Positions 21,101 to 34,760 of a DNA stretch of 64,000 nucleotides are shown here, piece by piece. The stretch covers positions 16,501,501 through 16,565,500 of the forward strand of contig NC_060114.1 of NCBI RefSeq assembly GCF_021155765.1, written 5' to 3'. Under the pieces are notes generated by a model. It did no database searches and was not told the origin of the DNA. It was given only the letters and a program-made list of their open reading frames with translations. Each line of letters opens with the position of its first letter. The first letter of the stretch is position 1. The position numbers and the translations under genes are program-made. Origin of the DNA: Diprion similis (taxonomy: Eukaryota > Arthropoda > Insecta > Hymenoptera > Diprionidae).

Positions 21101-24100
21101 TCAAGTTTTTAACCATGAACAGCCCGAGGGATTTGGCGGTTGATTTTAGCTGTACAAACATACTGAATTGGAATACAGACGCAAAAATATATAGCGCTGA
21201 TCGACATCAAATCGATTTCGAATTTATCACTTTTGTTAACACACAAGTAAACGGAAACGTTAGTGCATATGTACGTGGAAAAACCCCCTTCAAGAGTGTA
21301 AAAAATTTCATGGTCAGCGGCGACATGCTCTTGTCTAATGTAACAGGAAACTTCCAAGCCAGTCATCACTTTAATCAAGACAGAAGTCACCTCGAATTCA
21401 AATGGGGCTTATTCTTCTGGGAGGATATGTACGCAAACGTCCTCCTGGATTACGATATAAACAAGGCCAAGAAGCACTTTAAAACTCAGTTATTTTTCAA
21501 AGATCCTGAAAAAACGCACAGGAACATTAACACTGGATTTGATATTAACATCGATCGCGAGCTTTGGACATTCGGCAGTAATGCCACCGTAGGCTTTATT
21601 GATAAAGACAACGTAGATGCTATATTCAGTTTGACACTACCACCACCTGAGAAAGATTGTCATACTGTTTTGGTCAGCTATCATTTCCAGAAGGAGCCAA
21701 GCAACATGAAGTACGCCGTTGGCTACAACACTCAGATCTCGAAAGTCAATTATGCTTCAGATGGCTCGGTGAGTATCTATTTGAATCTATTTGTTCACTC
21801 ATTAAAAGAATTTTATTTTGGTAAAGATATTTCTCGTTTGTCATTATCTGCGCAAAAAATCTTAGCCAACAGTTGAAAAAAAAAATTCAGAAAAAGCCCG
21901 AAGAGTTAAAGACAGGCAGTGAAATATTTAGAAGTAATATCTTCAACAGGACATAATCTCTAACTTTCCCAAAATTCACAATTTCAAAATGCATTTGTCT
22001 TTGAAACTCTTTTTTTCTCTGCTAAACAGGTGACAAAGAACCCTCACGACATCAATGCACATCTGAGATTCACATGGGGTTTGGAATCTAATCAGACAGT
22101 GAATAACTTTATCAACATCTCATTCCAACAGAACGAAGTCAACTTTGATTATTCACTTCGAACACCTAAATTCTTACAAGAAGAAACTTGTGTACTTCGT
22201 CTAGAATATAACACAGCGTCACCAGCCTACAGTATCATCAATACAGATGTCTACTATCCTTCTTCAACACGTATCGGAACAGCACGCATCGTCTATGTTA
22301 GTCTCGCCAACGTCAATGGATCGGTCAACGCGTCCACTCCAATTGAGGGCTTACCCTACATTGGTTGCAATTTCGTGGTCTACACAACAATGTAACTTTC
22401 TTGTCCCCATTCCCATCATTTTTTGCCATTCTTAATCGTTCAATCTGACTAAATTTTGGTTCGAAACTTGTTTATTGCATATTGTAAAGTCTGCCGAGTT
22501 CGGGATCTTCTTATATAGAATATGTAATGTAAGTGTCACGCATAATAATAGGAAATGATTTAATTTTATAGAAAAAACAACAAGCGACACGTGGAAGCGT
22601 TTTGGCCAGGCAAGACGGCACTTCTAAAATCAGAATACACGTATAGCAATGAGAAGCTCGATTCGACTTTGGAGGGCAGTTTGCAGGCTGAAATTCCTCT
22701 GAGTACTCGCCATAGCGGGCTCCTGAAATACGGTTACAAAAAACGTCCACTGATCAGCACAGGCCATTCGGAGCTGATTTACAACTCGCAGAGAATAGTT
22801 CATGGTGAATATAACTCGAAGACCGAGTCGAGAGCTGGTTTTGAAAAAGATCGCATTGAAATAACCATTCAGAACAGTTTAAAACCGTTAGGAATCGTAT
22901 ATATCAATCAGTACGAGTACAGCGGCGGTAATGCTGGGACAAATTATCCGACAGTAGAGTTGAAACAGGTTGATATATACAGGCTGGGAAACCTCTCAGA
23001 CTTTCACATAGCCGGCGAGAGTCGCATAAAAACAACGCATACAGGTCAGGACATTCAACTTAAAGCGGTTCACTTGAATCGCACAGTAAATCTGCGCACG
23101 GATTACAAAATCCTGCCGGGGGAATTCGATCACAATGCTCATTTGAGTCTGGCCAGTGACGCCTGGGCTTCGTATCATGTTAATATACTTAACAAGACAT
23201 CGGAAGAAGTCGAGAACCAGTTTGTAGTACTAGACTTTGCTTATCCGAGGAGAAACTTCACCCTTGACGGCTCTTACAGCATTGACAGCTCGGACATAAA
23301 CTCGGAAGCCATACTTCGATGGGACAGGGATACGGACAGACCTCGAAGCGTCGGAACAGGTTTTCAATGGAGAAAACTGGAAAGCGTAGGCTCGTTGGGA
23401 CAGCGTCAAGCAGTGCTGAGCTTCAAACATCCTAGTTTCAAAAAAGACGTTACTTTCACAGCGAAATATGACAGAAGTGATCCCAGCGATCTCACCAACG
23501 TCGCTTTGGTCGTCGACTACTCGACGAATTCCGAAAAACTCCTGATACTGCGTGGCAAGATGCGTGATGAAAGCAGCTGGCCAACGGACCGCAAATACAG
23601 CTATGAAATCTTTGGCCAACATCCGGCAACTAACTTGGACTTACGAGTGAACGGAACCATTCACAAACACATGTTTGTGTTCGTCAAAGTTGAGAACCAC
23701 GCTTCCTACAAGCGCAGTTTCTTTCCGGTGGAAAAGGGACAGCTATACGCGTACATAGATCTGTCGAATTATGAGATTGAATTGCTCAGGCAAAATAAGG
23801 AGATAGTCAAGCATCTGAAGACTAGGTACTACTCCACCCATCCGGAATACATTCTCAATGGATCGTTGGTTTATACACCAGACATAGACGCGACGGGGCA
23901 ATTTTACTTCAACGTTGACGAGAAGCTCACTTGGCTGATGGTGAATTACACACCAGGTAAGATTCAACTTGAACTGCATTCACGGTGCTACTGATTACGG
24001 CTAGAGTATGTCCTTTAATTGTAAGATAATTACCGTTATTCAGATGCCGTTGAGAGTTTGAGAATGTATGGAAAGATTCCTGATGCCCGAAATATCGTTT

Positions 24101-27100
24101 TCGATGTATGGAGAACGTATAGTGACGATCTCACCATAACAGATGTCTCGATGTACTTACGATTAAATCACTCTAAACTCGTTACGTCGAAGATGACGTG
24201 GAGGCCAGAACTGAAGGAGGACGTTATGGTGAGTTTTTCAATGACGCTGCGATGTAAACCTCCGGAAACACCAATGTTAGATCCACTGAATTTTTTGTAG
24301 AAGAATATTATTTACTGAAATGAATTGTCAAACGTTTTTCCAGAGTACGGTAAAGGAATCATTCCTTGCAGCATACGAGAGCATAGGAAACGATGCCGAT
24401 TATTGGAAGCAGTATATAAGAAGTGAGTCCGTCAGTGCTATTCACGATATTTGGGAAGACGCGCATGAGGATGTGAGCGAATTCCTGGAAGATTGGAAGT
24501 ATGATAATTTTATTCAGCGTTTACAAGTAGTGCCATTCACGGTGACAATTAACTGAAAAATATTATTACCTATGTTTTCAGCAACCTAAAAGAACTGCGA
24601 ACCGATCTGGAAGACTTAGAAATATATCTGAATGAATCGTACAATGCGAATGAGTTTTACGTCAAAGATATTGTTGCATTTGGCTCCTTTGTGATCGACG
24701 AATTATCTTTGAGGAGCCACGTGCAATCTTTGCCCAACATATTCAACGAAATATGGGAAATTATGGGCGAATCTGGTCAGGCTGTAAGAAATTCCCTATT
24801 ATGGGCTATCGAAGCTGTCAAAAGCGGTTACAACAAGCTATCAGAAATAGTGACGGCAATGTTGAAAGGCGATTCCATAGCTCAAATAACATCGATAATA
24901 GAAAAGTTTGTCGAAATGTATGACAAATTTGTGAAGGACCTTCATGTCTCGTTTATAAAGTGGATGGAAAACCTCTGGGCAAATATGTCGACGGCTGCTT
25001 CTGACCAGTGGAGAAAATTTCTGAGATATGTCGAGCCGATGTTTATAAAGGTGGTTCACTACCTCGAAACAGTTGTTTGGAAGGCGAGCCAGGAGGTCCT
25101 TGACTTTTTGTACGATCGCAGAAACGAGATTATAACTTCCCCTTACTTTGACCGTTTCACAAACTTCACACAGGATGTGGACAAAATATACAAGGACATT
25201 AAGGCTCACGATATAGTGACAAACGTCAGAAAATACTCTGGCATAATAATAACATTCATCAGAGAACGATACTTCACAATGGTGCCATTTGGCCTCGAGC
25301 TCAAGAACGTCGTAGAGGAAATAATAAACGAATTAATGGAGTTGACGAAATTGCCGTTTTTGCATTACACGATTGAAAAAGTCCAACAACTTTATGCCAA
25401 AGTCAAGTACTTGTACGAGTACTTCGAAGTAGGCGATCAAATCAATCATACCATCAAATTTATCCATTCAAAGCTGACTGACATTAGTCAGACGGCTTTA
25501 CAGGCAGAAAACCGGTACAGAGAAGCCAAAACGAAGTTCATATTCAGTCCGGAGAAGGGGCTACTGCATCTTGAACAGAAACTTCCGATGTCTTGGCACG
25601 CCTTCAACCAAACACCTGAATTCCAAGAGATCGCGGAGTATCGCGCCATCTCCGATTTGAAATCCTACTTCGTCACATCCAATACGACCTTCTGGACTCT
25701 CTATTACCAATACAAACCCTATACCGAACCTTCCAGCTGGCTACCACCATTCAAGGGTAGGTATTTTTCTATTCCTTCTTAGCATAGCAAACGAAGAACA
25801 GTTCATCACGTGTTTTGCACTCCACAGGTTTTACTGAACAAATTAATAGAGCTTCATTTCTTTCCAGCCCAAGCAATGATCGCTGGTGGTCAACACTACA
25901 TGACCTTTGACGGTCGCTATTACGAATTTAGCGGAGAATGTACTTATCTACTTGCGCAAGATTTTGTTCACAATCAATTTGCTGTCTTGGTCAAATACAG
26001 CGTAGACGAGCTCCAAACCAGTCATCAAATAATCGTTTTAGTAGGAGATAAAGCAATTCAGTTGGACCCATTCAAGAACGTGAGTATCGTTGTCGACTTG
26101 ACACGCATGGCAGTGATCGAAAATGAATTAATTGATAATTATTTCGGTCTGTTTTATTCTTCTGTTTAACACAGTCTGTGAGGCTGTTAGATTCTGAACT
26201 CGGAGACCAACTTCCGGCTGAAATTGGCAATGGACAGGCATACGTCTATCAAGAAGAGGGCATAGTCATCGTGGAGTCGATCAAAAAGCTTTTCAGGCTG
26301 GAATGCAACATGAAATTCGATCTGTGTATACTTGAACTTTCTGGATGGTATTATGGAAAGACCGCCGGTCTTTTTGGAACAATGAGCAATGAACAGTCGG
26401 ACGACTTTTTGAATTCTTATGGAACAATCAGCACAGACATCGGGGCTTTTGCGCAGAGTTGGTCGTTGAATCGTACGCAATGCACGACCGTCAAAAATCG
26501 CGCCTTCAGCAAACCAGTAAAGAATGACGAGCTCAAAATTTGCGATGAATTGTTTGCCGACAAAAACTCGGAGTTTAGCTCGTGCTTCAACATAGTTAAT
26601 CCGAATCCATTTCAAACCATGTGCCTTAATAGCAGAAGTGAAAAGGAGGTCTGCAACGTCGCCGTTTCTTACATCCAAGTTTGCTTGTTCCACGACACAT
26701 ACATCAGGATTCCGGACAAATGCACCAAGTGTACCTTGGTCAACGGGTCCGTAGTTCCAGAGGGGAGCTTCCGAACATTGGAAGGCAAGGCAGTCCCCAA
26801 ATCTTCGGATATTGTTTTCATCGTCGAAGCAAAAAACTGTAACAAGAATATAAAGACAAACGCCAGCCTGGAACTGCTCATTTCTCAACTGAACATGGAA
26901 TTCAATGAATTACAACTCGATGATCTTCGATGGTCTCTGGTTACATTTGGAGCAGACGGCGTGTACGATCAACCAAGAAGCCTGGTTATCAACGGAGACA
27001 CATTTACAAACGATCACAAACATTTCACTACTTACTTCGACCATATCCCAATCGGAAATGGCACTCAGGACATATTCGCTGCTTTGAGATATGCCTCTCT

Positions 27101-28048
27101 GCTGGAATATCGTGCTGGTGTATCGAAAACATTTATTTTACTGCCATGTTCGCACTGTGATCCTCAACACCAGATGGTACGGCTATTTCATATATGTAGC
27201 TGTTAACAATTTTAGGCAGACTTTGCTTGATATAGAACCGAAATCAAATGGGAGAAAAAGAAAACGATAAAAAATAAATTCCCTTTTTAGAACACAATTT
27301 AATACAAATAGCTCTAATTTTAATTTCAATATTATTTGAAACTCAAATTTCTAACTTGTCATTTCAGTTGGACTATTCAGTCTTGCACCAAGTGATGCTC
27401 GAGCACGAAGTGACGCTTCACATACTGGTGGACGCGGATTTCCAGCTGGAAAAGGAAAGAGTAGGAAAGGTGCTGTACGGATTCGATGCGAGCAAATCGT
27501 ATACGAAAAAGGATACGAGAGTACTGACTGGGGATAAAGAGTTGCACAGACAAGTCAAACTTTCCAAAAGTATTCTCGGTTACTGCACGCCACTTGCTCT
27601 TGAAACCAATGGCACTGTTTTCAGCGGAAAAAAATTGCGCTTTGAGAAACCAACAGCTATTAAAAAGTTCATAGCTGTATTCTCCAAAAGAATCGCGGCC
27701 AGTGCAACGCCAGGCACGTGTCAACACTGCGAATGTAATGCGGACAACAATGGGCGTAGCATTATGGAATGCTCGCCATGCTTCGATCGGACACCAATTG
27801 CTGTCGACTATGTAAGTTTGCACAGATGTTGGAGTCCATTAACGGCAGAGTATTTGAGACATTATTTTCTTCTGAAGTCTTGGGTTTTTTTAATTCTCCT
27901 ACTTCGGATCCTAGAGCTTTGATAAATGATGTTCGTACTAATTTTGCAGAAGGATTTCGATGAGAACGAATCACTGACAATGCTACAGCCCCTTGGATTC
28001 GATTACAATCTAATGGATCAGGAGGAGGAATCACGAATTCAGCTATAG
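12132..28048 (+). CDS. apoLTP: Large lipid transfer protein, apoLTP-type apolipophorin
   Basis: Precursor of the apoLTP-I/II subunits of the haemolymph lipid transfer particle. Exons: 12132-12195, 12282-12326, 12686-13736, 13845-14208, 14343-14652, 14747-15554, 15630-16134, 16215-16356, 16438-16611, 16839-17399, 17469-18363, 18557-19646, 19752-20039, 20106-20309, 20399-20554, 20629-21768, 22030-22391, 22572-23956, 24044-24228, 24344-24498, 24582-25756, 25868-26079, 26175-27176, 27368-27811, 27950-28048. All phases close, to 4271 residues. Order: signal peptide (1-21); vitellogenin-N lipid transfer module (from about 38, with CPHPEEPAWVLNMKKG and CDTHYKLYE); long beta-sheet-rich DUF1943/ApoB-like body; amphipathic helical stretch (about 3295-3690); von Willebrand D domain (from about 3690, HYMTFDGRYYEFSGECTYLL); vWA-like C-terminal fold (SSDIVFIVEAKN). 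Length and the C-terminal module favour apoLTP over apoLpp (about 3350 residues) or crossveinless d (much shorter). I found no clear R-X-K/R-R furin site. The intron after 16611 starts with GC. Confidence 0.87.
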
Positions 28049-28222
28049 GTAAGATGATATTATAGTATAATGAATGTGAACTATTTACTCAGAGAATGAA
28101 TGAGCAAAACGACACGAAACAAAACTCAAATCAAGCTTTATTACGAATCGTTAACTGGTGGTGAAAAGTATTCGTTAATACAAGTGAGCTGCTCATCTTG
28201 AAGTCAATTTACTGGTTATGAA

Positions 28223-28228
28223 AATAAA
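28223..28228 (+). promoter_or_regulatory. Likely apoLTP polyadenylation signal AATAAA
   Basis: The first canonical AATAAA after the apoLTP stop, about 175 bases downstream, in AT-rich sequence. Consistent with a short 3' UTR. Its use is inferred. Confidence 0.5.
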
Positions 28229-29515
28229 TTGAGTAACCCCGTGCAGAGTCATTGTGTATCGCTGGATGTAATAATAGCATTGCATAACAATTATATAAGA
28301 AATGCCACGTATTCTAAGACCAGCGAACAGAAGAGACCATTTTGAACAATCCGACCAACTAATTATAGAATAAGGCTAATTATAATCTCAGTAAATTTTA
28401 ATACTCTTAGGGAATTTTATTTATTTATTATACATGTAATAATTCCTTTCCTCAGTGTTTTGTGTCTTCAGTTTTTATTTTTAGCAAAAGCAATTTCTCT
28501 ATTTCAACTCGAATTATCTTATTTAACGACCTTAAATTCAGTCGGATTAATATTTGATTGAAATACAAGATTCTCACATTTGAAATTGAGAAGTCTAAAA
28601 GGAATGATTACGATTTACTTGATACTTAACTTGACAAGCCATAAAAACTGCCGCAATTTTTATGAATAAAAAGCTCAGTGCCATGTTCCACATTTTTACT
28701 TGCTGTTTATCATGGCTAAATGATACATGAATGCCAAGTCGTAGTTTAGATGGTAGTGTTGATAAGAAAAAAAAAAGAAACATGCGGTGTACGAATAGTA
28801 ACGAAACAAAATTCACTGTTTTCCATACCAGAATGTATTTTATTCTTAAGTATTTTCTGTTAAAAATATAACAACTCTAACGATAACAAATGAACAGACG
28901 ACAGTTTGCAGCTTTTTTATTAATTATTATTAAATATCATGATCCTGCAACCGAGACATCACCAGTTATTATTATTACTTATGAGAATTGTTACGAATAA
29001 ACATTTTGATACCTTCAGTTTCCTTTTTCTCTTTCGTATCAACTTTATGATATCTGCGACGACATCTGCGACAGTACAATAATACTATCGTCAAAAAGGC
29101 ATGATCAAGAACGTATCGAAGTTCATTTATACTACTTTACACCATTTTAAATACATTGTAAATTTTTAATAAAACTTATGAATACATGTATCGTATATAT
29201 GCGTATATATTTACTATGTATAGTGCTTAATTCCCCCAAAAAAAATATCCTTTTCAAATATAAGTTCAACGATGCTTTGGGTTGTTTTTCCACGTAAAAA
29301 AACTCCATTCTTCAAAGCAGCGGGAGTATCAAGAAAGTAATAAAGTAAAACGATAACAATTGCCAAACTTTCGAATTTCGAAGAAACAATTCTCCAACTG
29401 TTGGCTGCATCGTTTAAAAATTCAACAATCATAATTGCTCTAACAAATTGAAATTCATAAGCTGTGTAGCGGGTTCTTTCCGTTTACAATTGAGAAATCT
29501 TTGTTGTTTTTTCAA

Positions 29516-29521
29516 TTTATT
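29516..29521 (-). promoter_or_regulatory. Likely TBC1D22 polyadenylation signal
   Basis: TTTATT on the plus strand reads AATAAA on the minus strand. It lies about 115 bases downstream of the TGA at 29636-29638. Confidence 0.5.
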
Positions 29522-29635
29522 CTTTCTACTGTAAATAATTCAAGACTCTCGCATCCGAAATCCGGAAAGAATGTGAGCCGTCGTTGTTTGGTCAGTTAGT
29601 TGTTGTTCGCCTTAAGAGATCGCGTATAAAAGTCG

Positions 29636-32237
29636 TCACCTAGTGTCATGCGCCTGCAAATGGTTCGGGGCATCTGCGAACGTGAATTTCAATTTGTAAG
29701 CCTCTGCTACCAAAACACCAATTTCGGAATCCGTCCAGTTTTGAGTTGGCAGGTTTTGCAGCATCAACATTAGTCCCTGAAAAAGTCGTGAAATATTGCA
29801 ACGTGAAGGTCTGAAAAAGTAAATTGTTTGAAAAGCTGAAGCTGTCATCTCATTCAGCTGTGATTTCACACTTACCTGAAAGTCTGGCTGCTGGAGGAGG
29901 TGTCGTCTCCAGCGCAGAAGGAATGCAGCGCAAACATAAAGCTGGAAAGAAGCAAATCTGTCCGACTCGGCGAGATAAGTGTCCCAGAGACGAATGGTAC
30001 AGTGAAGAGGTAATTCTCTCGTTAATAAATTATTCATCCATCTAAACGAAAACTGTAAATAATCTACGCCATGTTGATGAAGGTGCTGATGTAGCGGACC
30101 TGTAACAGTTTATTCCAAAACAAAAGTGAACAATTGTTCATGTACACACGAAAATAATACAACGGTTGATTACTGACTTATCACAGATGTTTTATTATTA
30201 CCGTCAATCCGCTGTATCAGCTCTTTCAACTGATTAACTTTATGCTGAATTCCTAACTGGGCAAAAATGTAATTATCCTGTATTCCGTCGAGGAATTTCG
30301 ACAAGCACCAAAAACTGTCAGCCTCTATGACTTTTCTTCGCTCCTCCGGCAGAGAAACTACCTCGTAATTCTCCAGATCCTGCCAAGCCGAGGCTGGCGC
30401 AGCCTCTTGCAGAAATACAAGGAAGAATGGTGTCACAAGATCGTTCATTCCCTGTTAATCGATAGAACGAAAAAAAAAAGAATATAAAAATCTGGCAATA
30501 TCTTCAACTGAGTAAAATAAACCACTGAAAATTCACCTGCACGTAACCAGATGCTGGATGTCTGATAGCCCAGATGTAAAGTATTCTTTCGAAGATGAGT
30601 TGAACAGTGGGCTGTTGAAAGAGCGTTATCAGCGGCGACATTCTTGGTATATCGATATGTATTTGGCGATAAGTATCTTGAAATGCTTCGTCCCTTTCCG
30701 TGTCGTAATATTGCTTTACCAAATTCCAATAATCTAGTCGTTTACGCTCCAAGACCTGTGGCCTGCGCTCCAAGTTTGCCGGCAGATATTCCTGAGGAAT
30801 TCACGCAATCTGAGTTTTAAAAGGTCTGGCAAAACATTTCATCGGTTTCTATTTATCTGAGAACCTTCAATGAAACTGGGCATAGGGTAAACAAACAATT
30901 ACCACGAATAATCAAGTCTTCAAAAAATTTTTAAATTGAAGCGTTAATCGTGAGAATTGATATCTATATTTCCCCATGATGGAATATCGATCGTCTCATT
31001 GAGCGATGCTCTATCAGAAAAAGTATTTTTGAAATACTGAAATAATTTTGCACATTTTTTAGTTCAATTTCGTTTTCAGAACTCTAATACGCACTGCAGG
31101 CGTTATAAAGTTAGCCAACTTACAGATAATAATCTCCATGTAACCGAACGCAGCTTTGAAGGTACTCCAGACCATGATAATTGCCGCAACTCGTCTAGAT
31201 TCAACAAAGCTGCTTCCAACAACGACTGGAATTTGTCTACCTTACTTTCCCCGTCTGAAATTTATAGTCTCTTTTCATTTTTTCACATCATATTGTTTTC
31301 ATGTTTTCTTATGCTCCAATTACTTGTCTCATCTTTCCATCTCAAGAACTGACGGCTTTCTGACTCTTTTATGAATAACATGTCTTAATTTTCTGAAAAT
31401 CTCTTCATTTCCTTATTAAAGCCTTTTATTATTGAAATACAATATTCCGACCAATTACCTTGTTCCTTCGAAGGTACAAAGAATTTTGGCGGAGCACCCA
31501 TCTGCCTGAGGGGTTGAGGCCTACCCGGAAACTGGTGCGATCTATGCTGTGGAGAACTGCTGTTTTTGATTTCAAGGTCCTCGAAATTTTCCTGATGATT
31601 TATCGCTGGGGGCTGTAAGGTGTTGATGCTGGCGTTTCGAAGTCTGAGCGGCTGTACCGCGAGTCTCTGGAGGGCCTCAGTTTTTTTTTCTTCCGATATA
31701 ACGTCCTGGCGTTGGTCTCTGCGATTCATTTGCGCAGCGCCCGCCGTTCTATGGCTGTTTATAACACTTAAAGCGGCGGAATGACTGACTCTCTTTGATA
31801 TCTTTACATCCGAAACCGTGCAGAATTCATCATCACCCAAATCCCAAGCATCGTCGACACTCTCCTGAAAGTCTTGGAAAGAAGTCACGCCGCTACCGCT
31901 GTTGCCCAATACATTCTGCCCCGCAGGCGCTCCTCCTGTACCTCCGTGGGCCGTTTTTCCTGGCCGTAGATCCTGCTTCAAACTCGGTCTGTAAAAATGA
32001 TCAATTTTGTCCAAATTTGGAATTCTATCATGCATTTTTTGCTCAATTTTGGCAGGAATACTGCTATTTCTTTCAAGGCTTAATCCCATCAGCAATCAAT
32101 GCCCTTTTTGGTCTCCCAAATTTAGATGAACGGTTTCGATAGGAAAATACTTACCGACCAGGTACAGCGCGAGCATTTTTTCTCCAGAACGACTGATGAC
32201 TGGGATGCGGTTGTCGCTGATGATTATGGTTTTCCAT
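29636..32237 (-). CDS. TBC1D22: TBC1D22-type Rab GTPase-activating protein
   Basis: Seven exons in transcript order: 32237-32155, 31988-31459, 31254-31124, 30791-30537, 30451-30202, 30099-29876, 29776-29636. Phases close to 537 residues, close to vertebrate TBC1D22A/B. The N-terminus has the family's FWRKNARAVPGRP and the FQDFQESVDDAWDLGDDE block. The TBC domain starts near LRQLSWSGVPSKLRSVTWRL. The catalytic dual fingers are present: Arg298 in HIDIPRMSP and Gln333 in SGYVQ, so GAP activity is expected. Later motifs are DSFWCLSKFLDGIQDNY, LPLHCTIRLWDTY and the C-terminal LKFTFADAPNH. Family members act on Rab GTPases at the Golgi; that location is family knowledge and not visible here. The start is the first Met before the conserved FW motif. 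An upstream in-frame stretch is low complexity and was not used. Confidence 0.93.
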
Positions 32238-34103
32238 AACTAGTTGGGAGCTCGCTAACTTCCAGTTCCCAAATTTCTGGGCCGGACAGTGCCGAGAAAG
32301 CTGTCGTCTTTCATTCCCACTGGTACAACTGCCCAACACGTGAAAGAGTTTTACCACATTTTTCTCAAATCCCATTGTAAAAAGGATTATCAAATATGTG
32401 GACGAAAAATAGAAGAAATGGAAACGAGGGAAAAGAAGAACACACGTGAAGTAAGGCTCTACCAAAATTTTAGTTTGACTTTAATCACTTGTGAAAGACC
32501 TAACGGTGATTCTTTACAGGCATGGTTTGAAAATATTTATTGATATTTTCACTAACTCGACAATATTTTACAACAAGAACTGTTGTGTAAGCAACATTGC
32601 GCAATTTTAAAGTTAAGTTGTGTCAGTGAAAAAAGAAGGACCAAAAAAAAAAATTCTATTACATACTGAAGAGAAAAATTAATTACCCTTTAGATAAGTG
32701 TAGTCGTACAGAGTAATTGCTGTATATTACTTCTCTACTAAAAATGTACTAATACCTTAAAATATTGAGAAAAAAATTCTTTCATCAGTTAATTGTAATT
32801 TTTCGTTAAGTACAAATTTTTCAATGATAATGTGAGATAAAGGAAAGTTGTATTAGTATTGAAATGCTTGGAAATTATGGAATGCAAGCGTGGCGTGAAT
32901 CTCAAGGATTTTTAATTATCGAGGTAAGAAATAAAAAGGATAATCCGGTATGAATAATAGACGATGAACGTAAAAATGAAAATATTAACCTAGTTAGGTG
33001 AGAATGTCAGATGAATAATGATTGAGGTTATGTCATATGCGTAATAAAAATATTTATGCAACAGGAGTAGCAATTGATGCAGATGTGTCAGACGTTGTGC
33101 CGTCACGGCGAGAAATGAGGAAAATAAATAAATCCCGTACGCAGAGACGTATAATACAGCCGATGGTGTGCATACGTATACGCAAAAGCATAGACGTGCA
33201 GTGTTGTTTTTTACATTCAATAAACAATTTCGTGTTGCAACCTGCAAGAACGTTGTCTGCCAAAATAGCTGGAGCCTAATTATTGGGAATACAATGATAA
33301 TCGAAACGATGATAACTGTTATATGAACATAATAGTGAGAAGGTAATAATCGAGGCCGAAGATGATTACGGAAACCTTTCGGCATGTAGTTTAAGGCGTT
33401 TCATGACATTTGTTATTAGCCCAAGTTAGTCGTAACTGGTACATATATACATATACGTGAAAGCCACGTATCTAGCTGAAAAATACAAAATAAATATGCA
33501 TCGCGAGTTGCGTGTCGTTCGAGAGGTGAAAACATCCGCGACTAATATTGCTATTTATTGTTACCGTATTCCGTCGAAGTGTCATATTAACTTCCTTCCT
33601 GAATTAACAATCGGTATTCACACACTGTTCAGATCAACATTATATTATATTGTACAATAATAGTCCTCTTCGCAAAACTGCCTTTTCTCGGTACGATTGT
33701 TTGACGTGTGCGTGCGATACAATGCGTAAAGTACGCAAGGCTCGTTCTCATTCGGAGCGATCAAGATGCAGCCGACAAAGTATTGGGGATCACGTTGTGA
33801 CCATAGACTCTATCGTAGAAACTTAAGTACCATTCACAATCGACTTAGAGCAGCAGGAGGGGCAGTGGTAGTGCGGCTTGAAGTGGTAGTGCAGAACAGA
33901 GTTTACAAATCGTCGGCATTGCAGTGCAGAAAGATGTGACATTCCGAGTTTTAAGTTAGATTAAATAATCTGCCGCATCTTATCGAGAATGGATGAACAT
34001 CAACCTCTCATCAAAAAAGTCTTGTGTACTGCCTCAATATTACTGAAAATATTTCACTTCAATCATTTTCTTTTTTCTCAGCATCATGCACGAAAGAGGT
34101 CCT

Positions 34104-34201
34104 GTGGTTAATTCAGCTAATTTAGGTATATGTAATGTAATTTCATGTAATTTCTCGGTGATTAATTCGGCTATATTAGGTATATTTAATGTAATTTTAT
34201 G
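34104..34201. repeat. Local tandem duplication, unit about 53 bp
   Basis: GGTTAATTCAGCTAATTTAG at about 34105 recurs about 53 bases later as GATTAATTCGGCTATATTAG. Both are followed by GTATAT-T/G-TAATGTAATTT-C/T-ATGT. Two diverged copies with no coding sense. Confidence 0.6.
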
Positions 34202-34499
34202 TGAAAATTCTCCGCGAATTTTCCAGGCATCTATTTTGATTGGTCATTGCAGTAGTTTGATCGTGGTGCAGTGCAGAAGCTTGGAGATTCCAAGGTTCTG
34301 TACTAATTCTACCGTTCCTATTCCTACTACCGCCTACACTAATTGAACGTGAACGCTCGAATGTGACTCGTATTTCTAAACTTCCGCATTGCACTAATTG
34401 TAAGTCAATTGTAATATTGTGAACGATACTTTATCTCTTAAGTCTATGGTTGTGACTTGTGATGTACTGTGCCCTTCTTTACCGGCATTACTTGATGTA

Positions 34500-34760
34500 T
34501 GACAGTTGAAGGCCGCCATCTAGCGACGAGGCGTAGAACCTACGTTCTGACAGTTGTGTCATAAAAGGTCGCTTCCAATATGGCGCCCTGCCAGTTCCGC
34601 GGAGCGCTTTAATTCGGCGGGACCGTGTGCACAAAGTTTTTTTTTCTGCCGTAGGTTTATTCGATACCATTTTTATGAATTTTTTGTGCAGTTCCTATTA
34701 TTCGTGCATAGATCGATGTAACGTGACACGGTAAATCCCTGCTTCAACCAGACGTAAGTT
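34500..34760 (+). promoter_or_regulatory. Candidate TTC39 promoter and non-coding first exon
   Basis: This is the GC-richest patch in the region, containing CCAATATGGCGCCCTGCC. It ends with a good donor, AGAC-GTAAGTTT, at about 34751. The TTC39 start exon has its own acceptor in the leader, so a spliced non-coding first exon is required, and this patch is the best visible candidate. Inference only. Confidence 0.35.

Larger units (their letters stand above)
28049..29635. other. Convergent intergenic region, apoLTP and TBC1D22 3' ends
   Basis: AT-rich, with no open frame of protein-like composition. Apart from 3' UTR sequence of the two converging genes I see only homopolymer and AT runs. A minus-strand AATAAA (plus-strand TTTATT at 29516-29521) lies about 115 bases past the TBC1D22 stop. 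Confidence 0.5.

Noticed and set aside
26187-26888. 233-codon minus-strand frame
   Set aside because: It is antisense to the vWD region of apoLTP, whose plus-strand reading is clearly the conserved one.
12132-28048. Identification as vitellogenin or apolipophorin II/I (apoLpp)
   Set aside because: No polyserine tract, and 4271 residues is too long for either. Length plus the domain after vWD fit apoLTP better. The family call is safe, the subfamily call less so.
28595-28816. Small hydrophobic minus-strand protein
   Set aside because: AT-driven Phe/Leu-rich translation in a 3' UTR region. No homology-like motif.
33022-33385. Overlapping short frames at 33.0-33.4 kb on both strands
   Set aside because: Neither strand shows codon bias, splice sites or a known motif.
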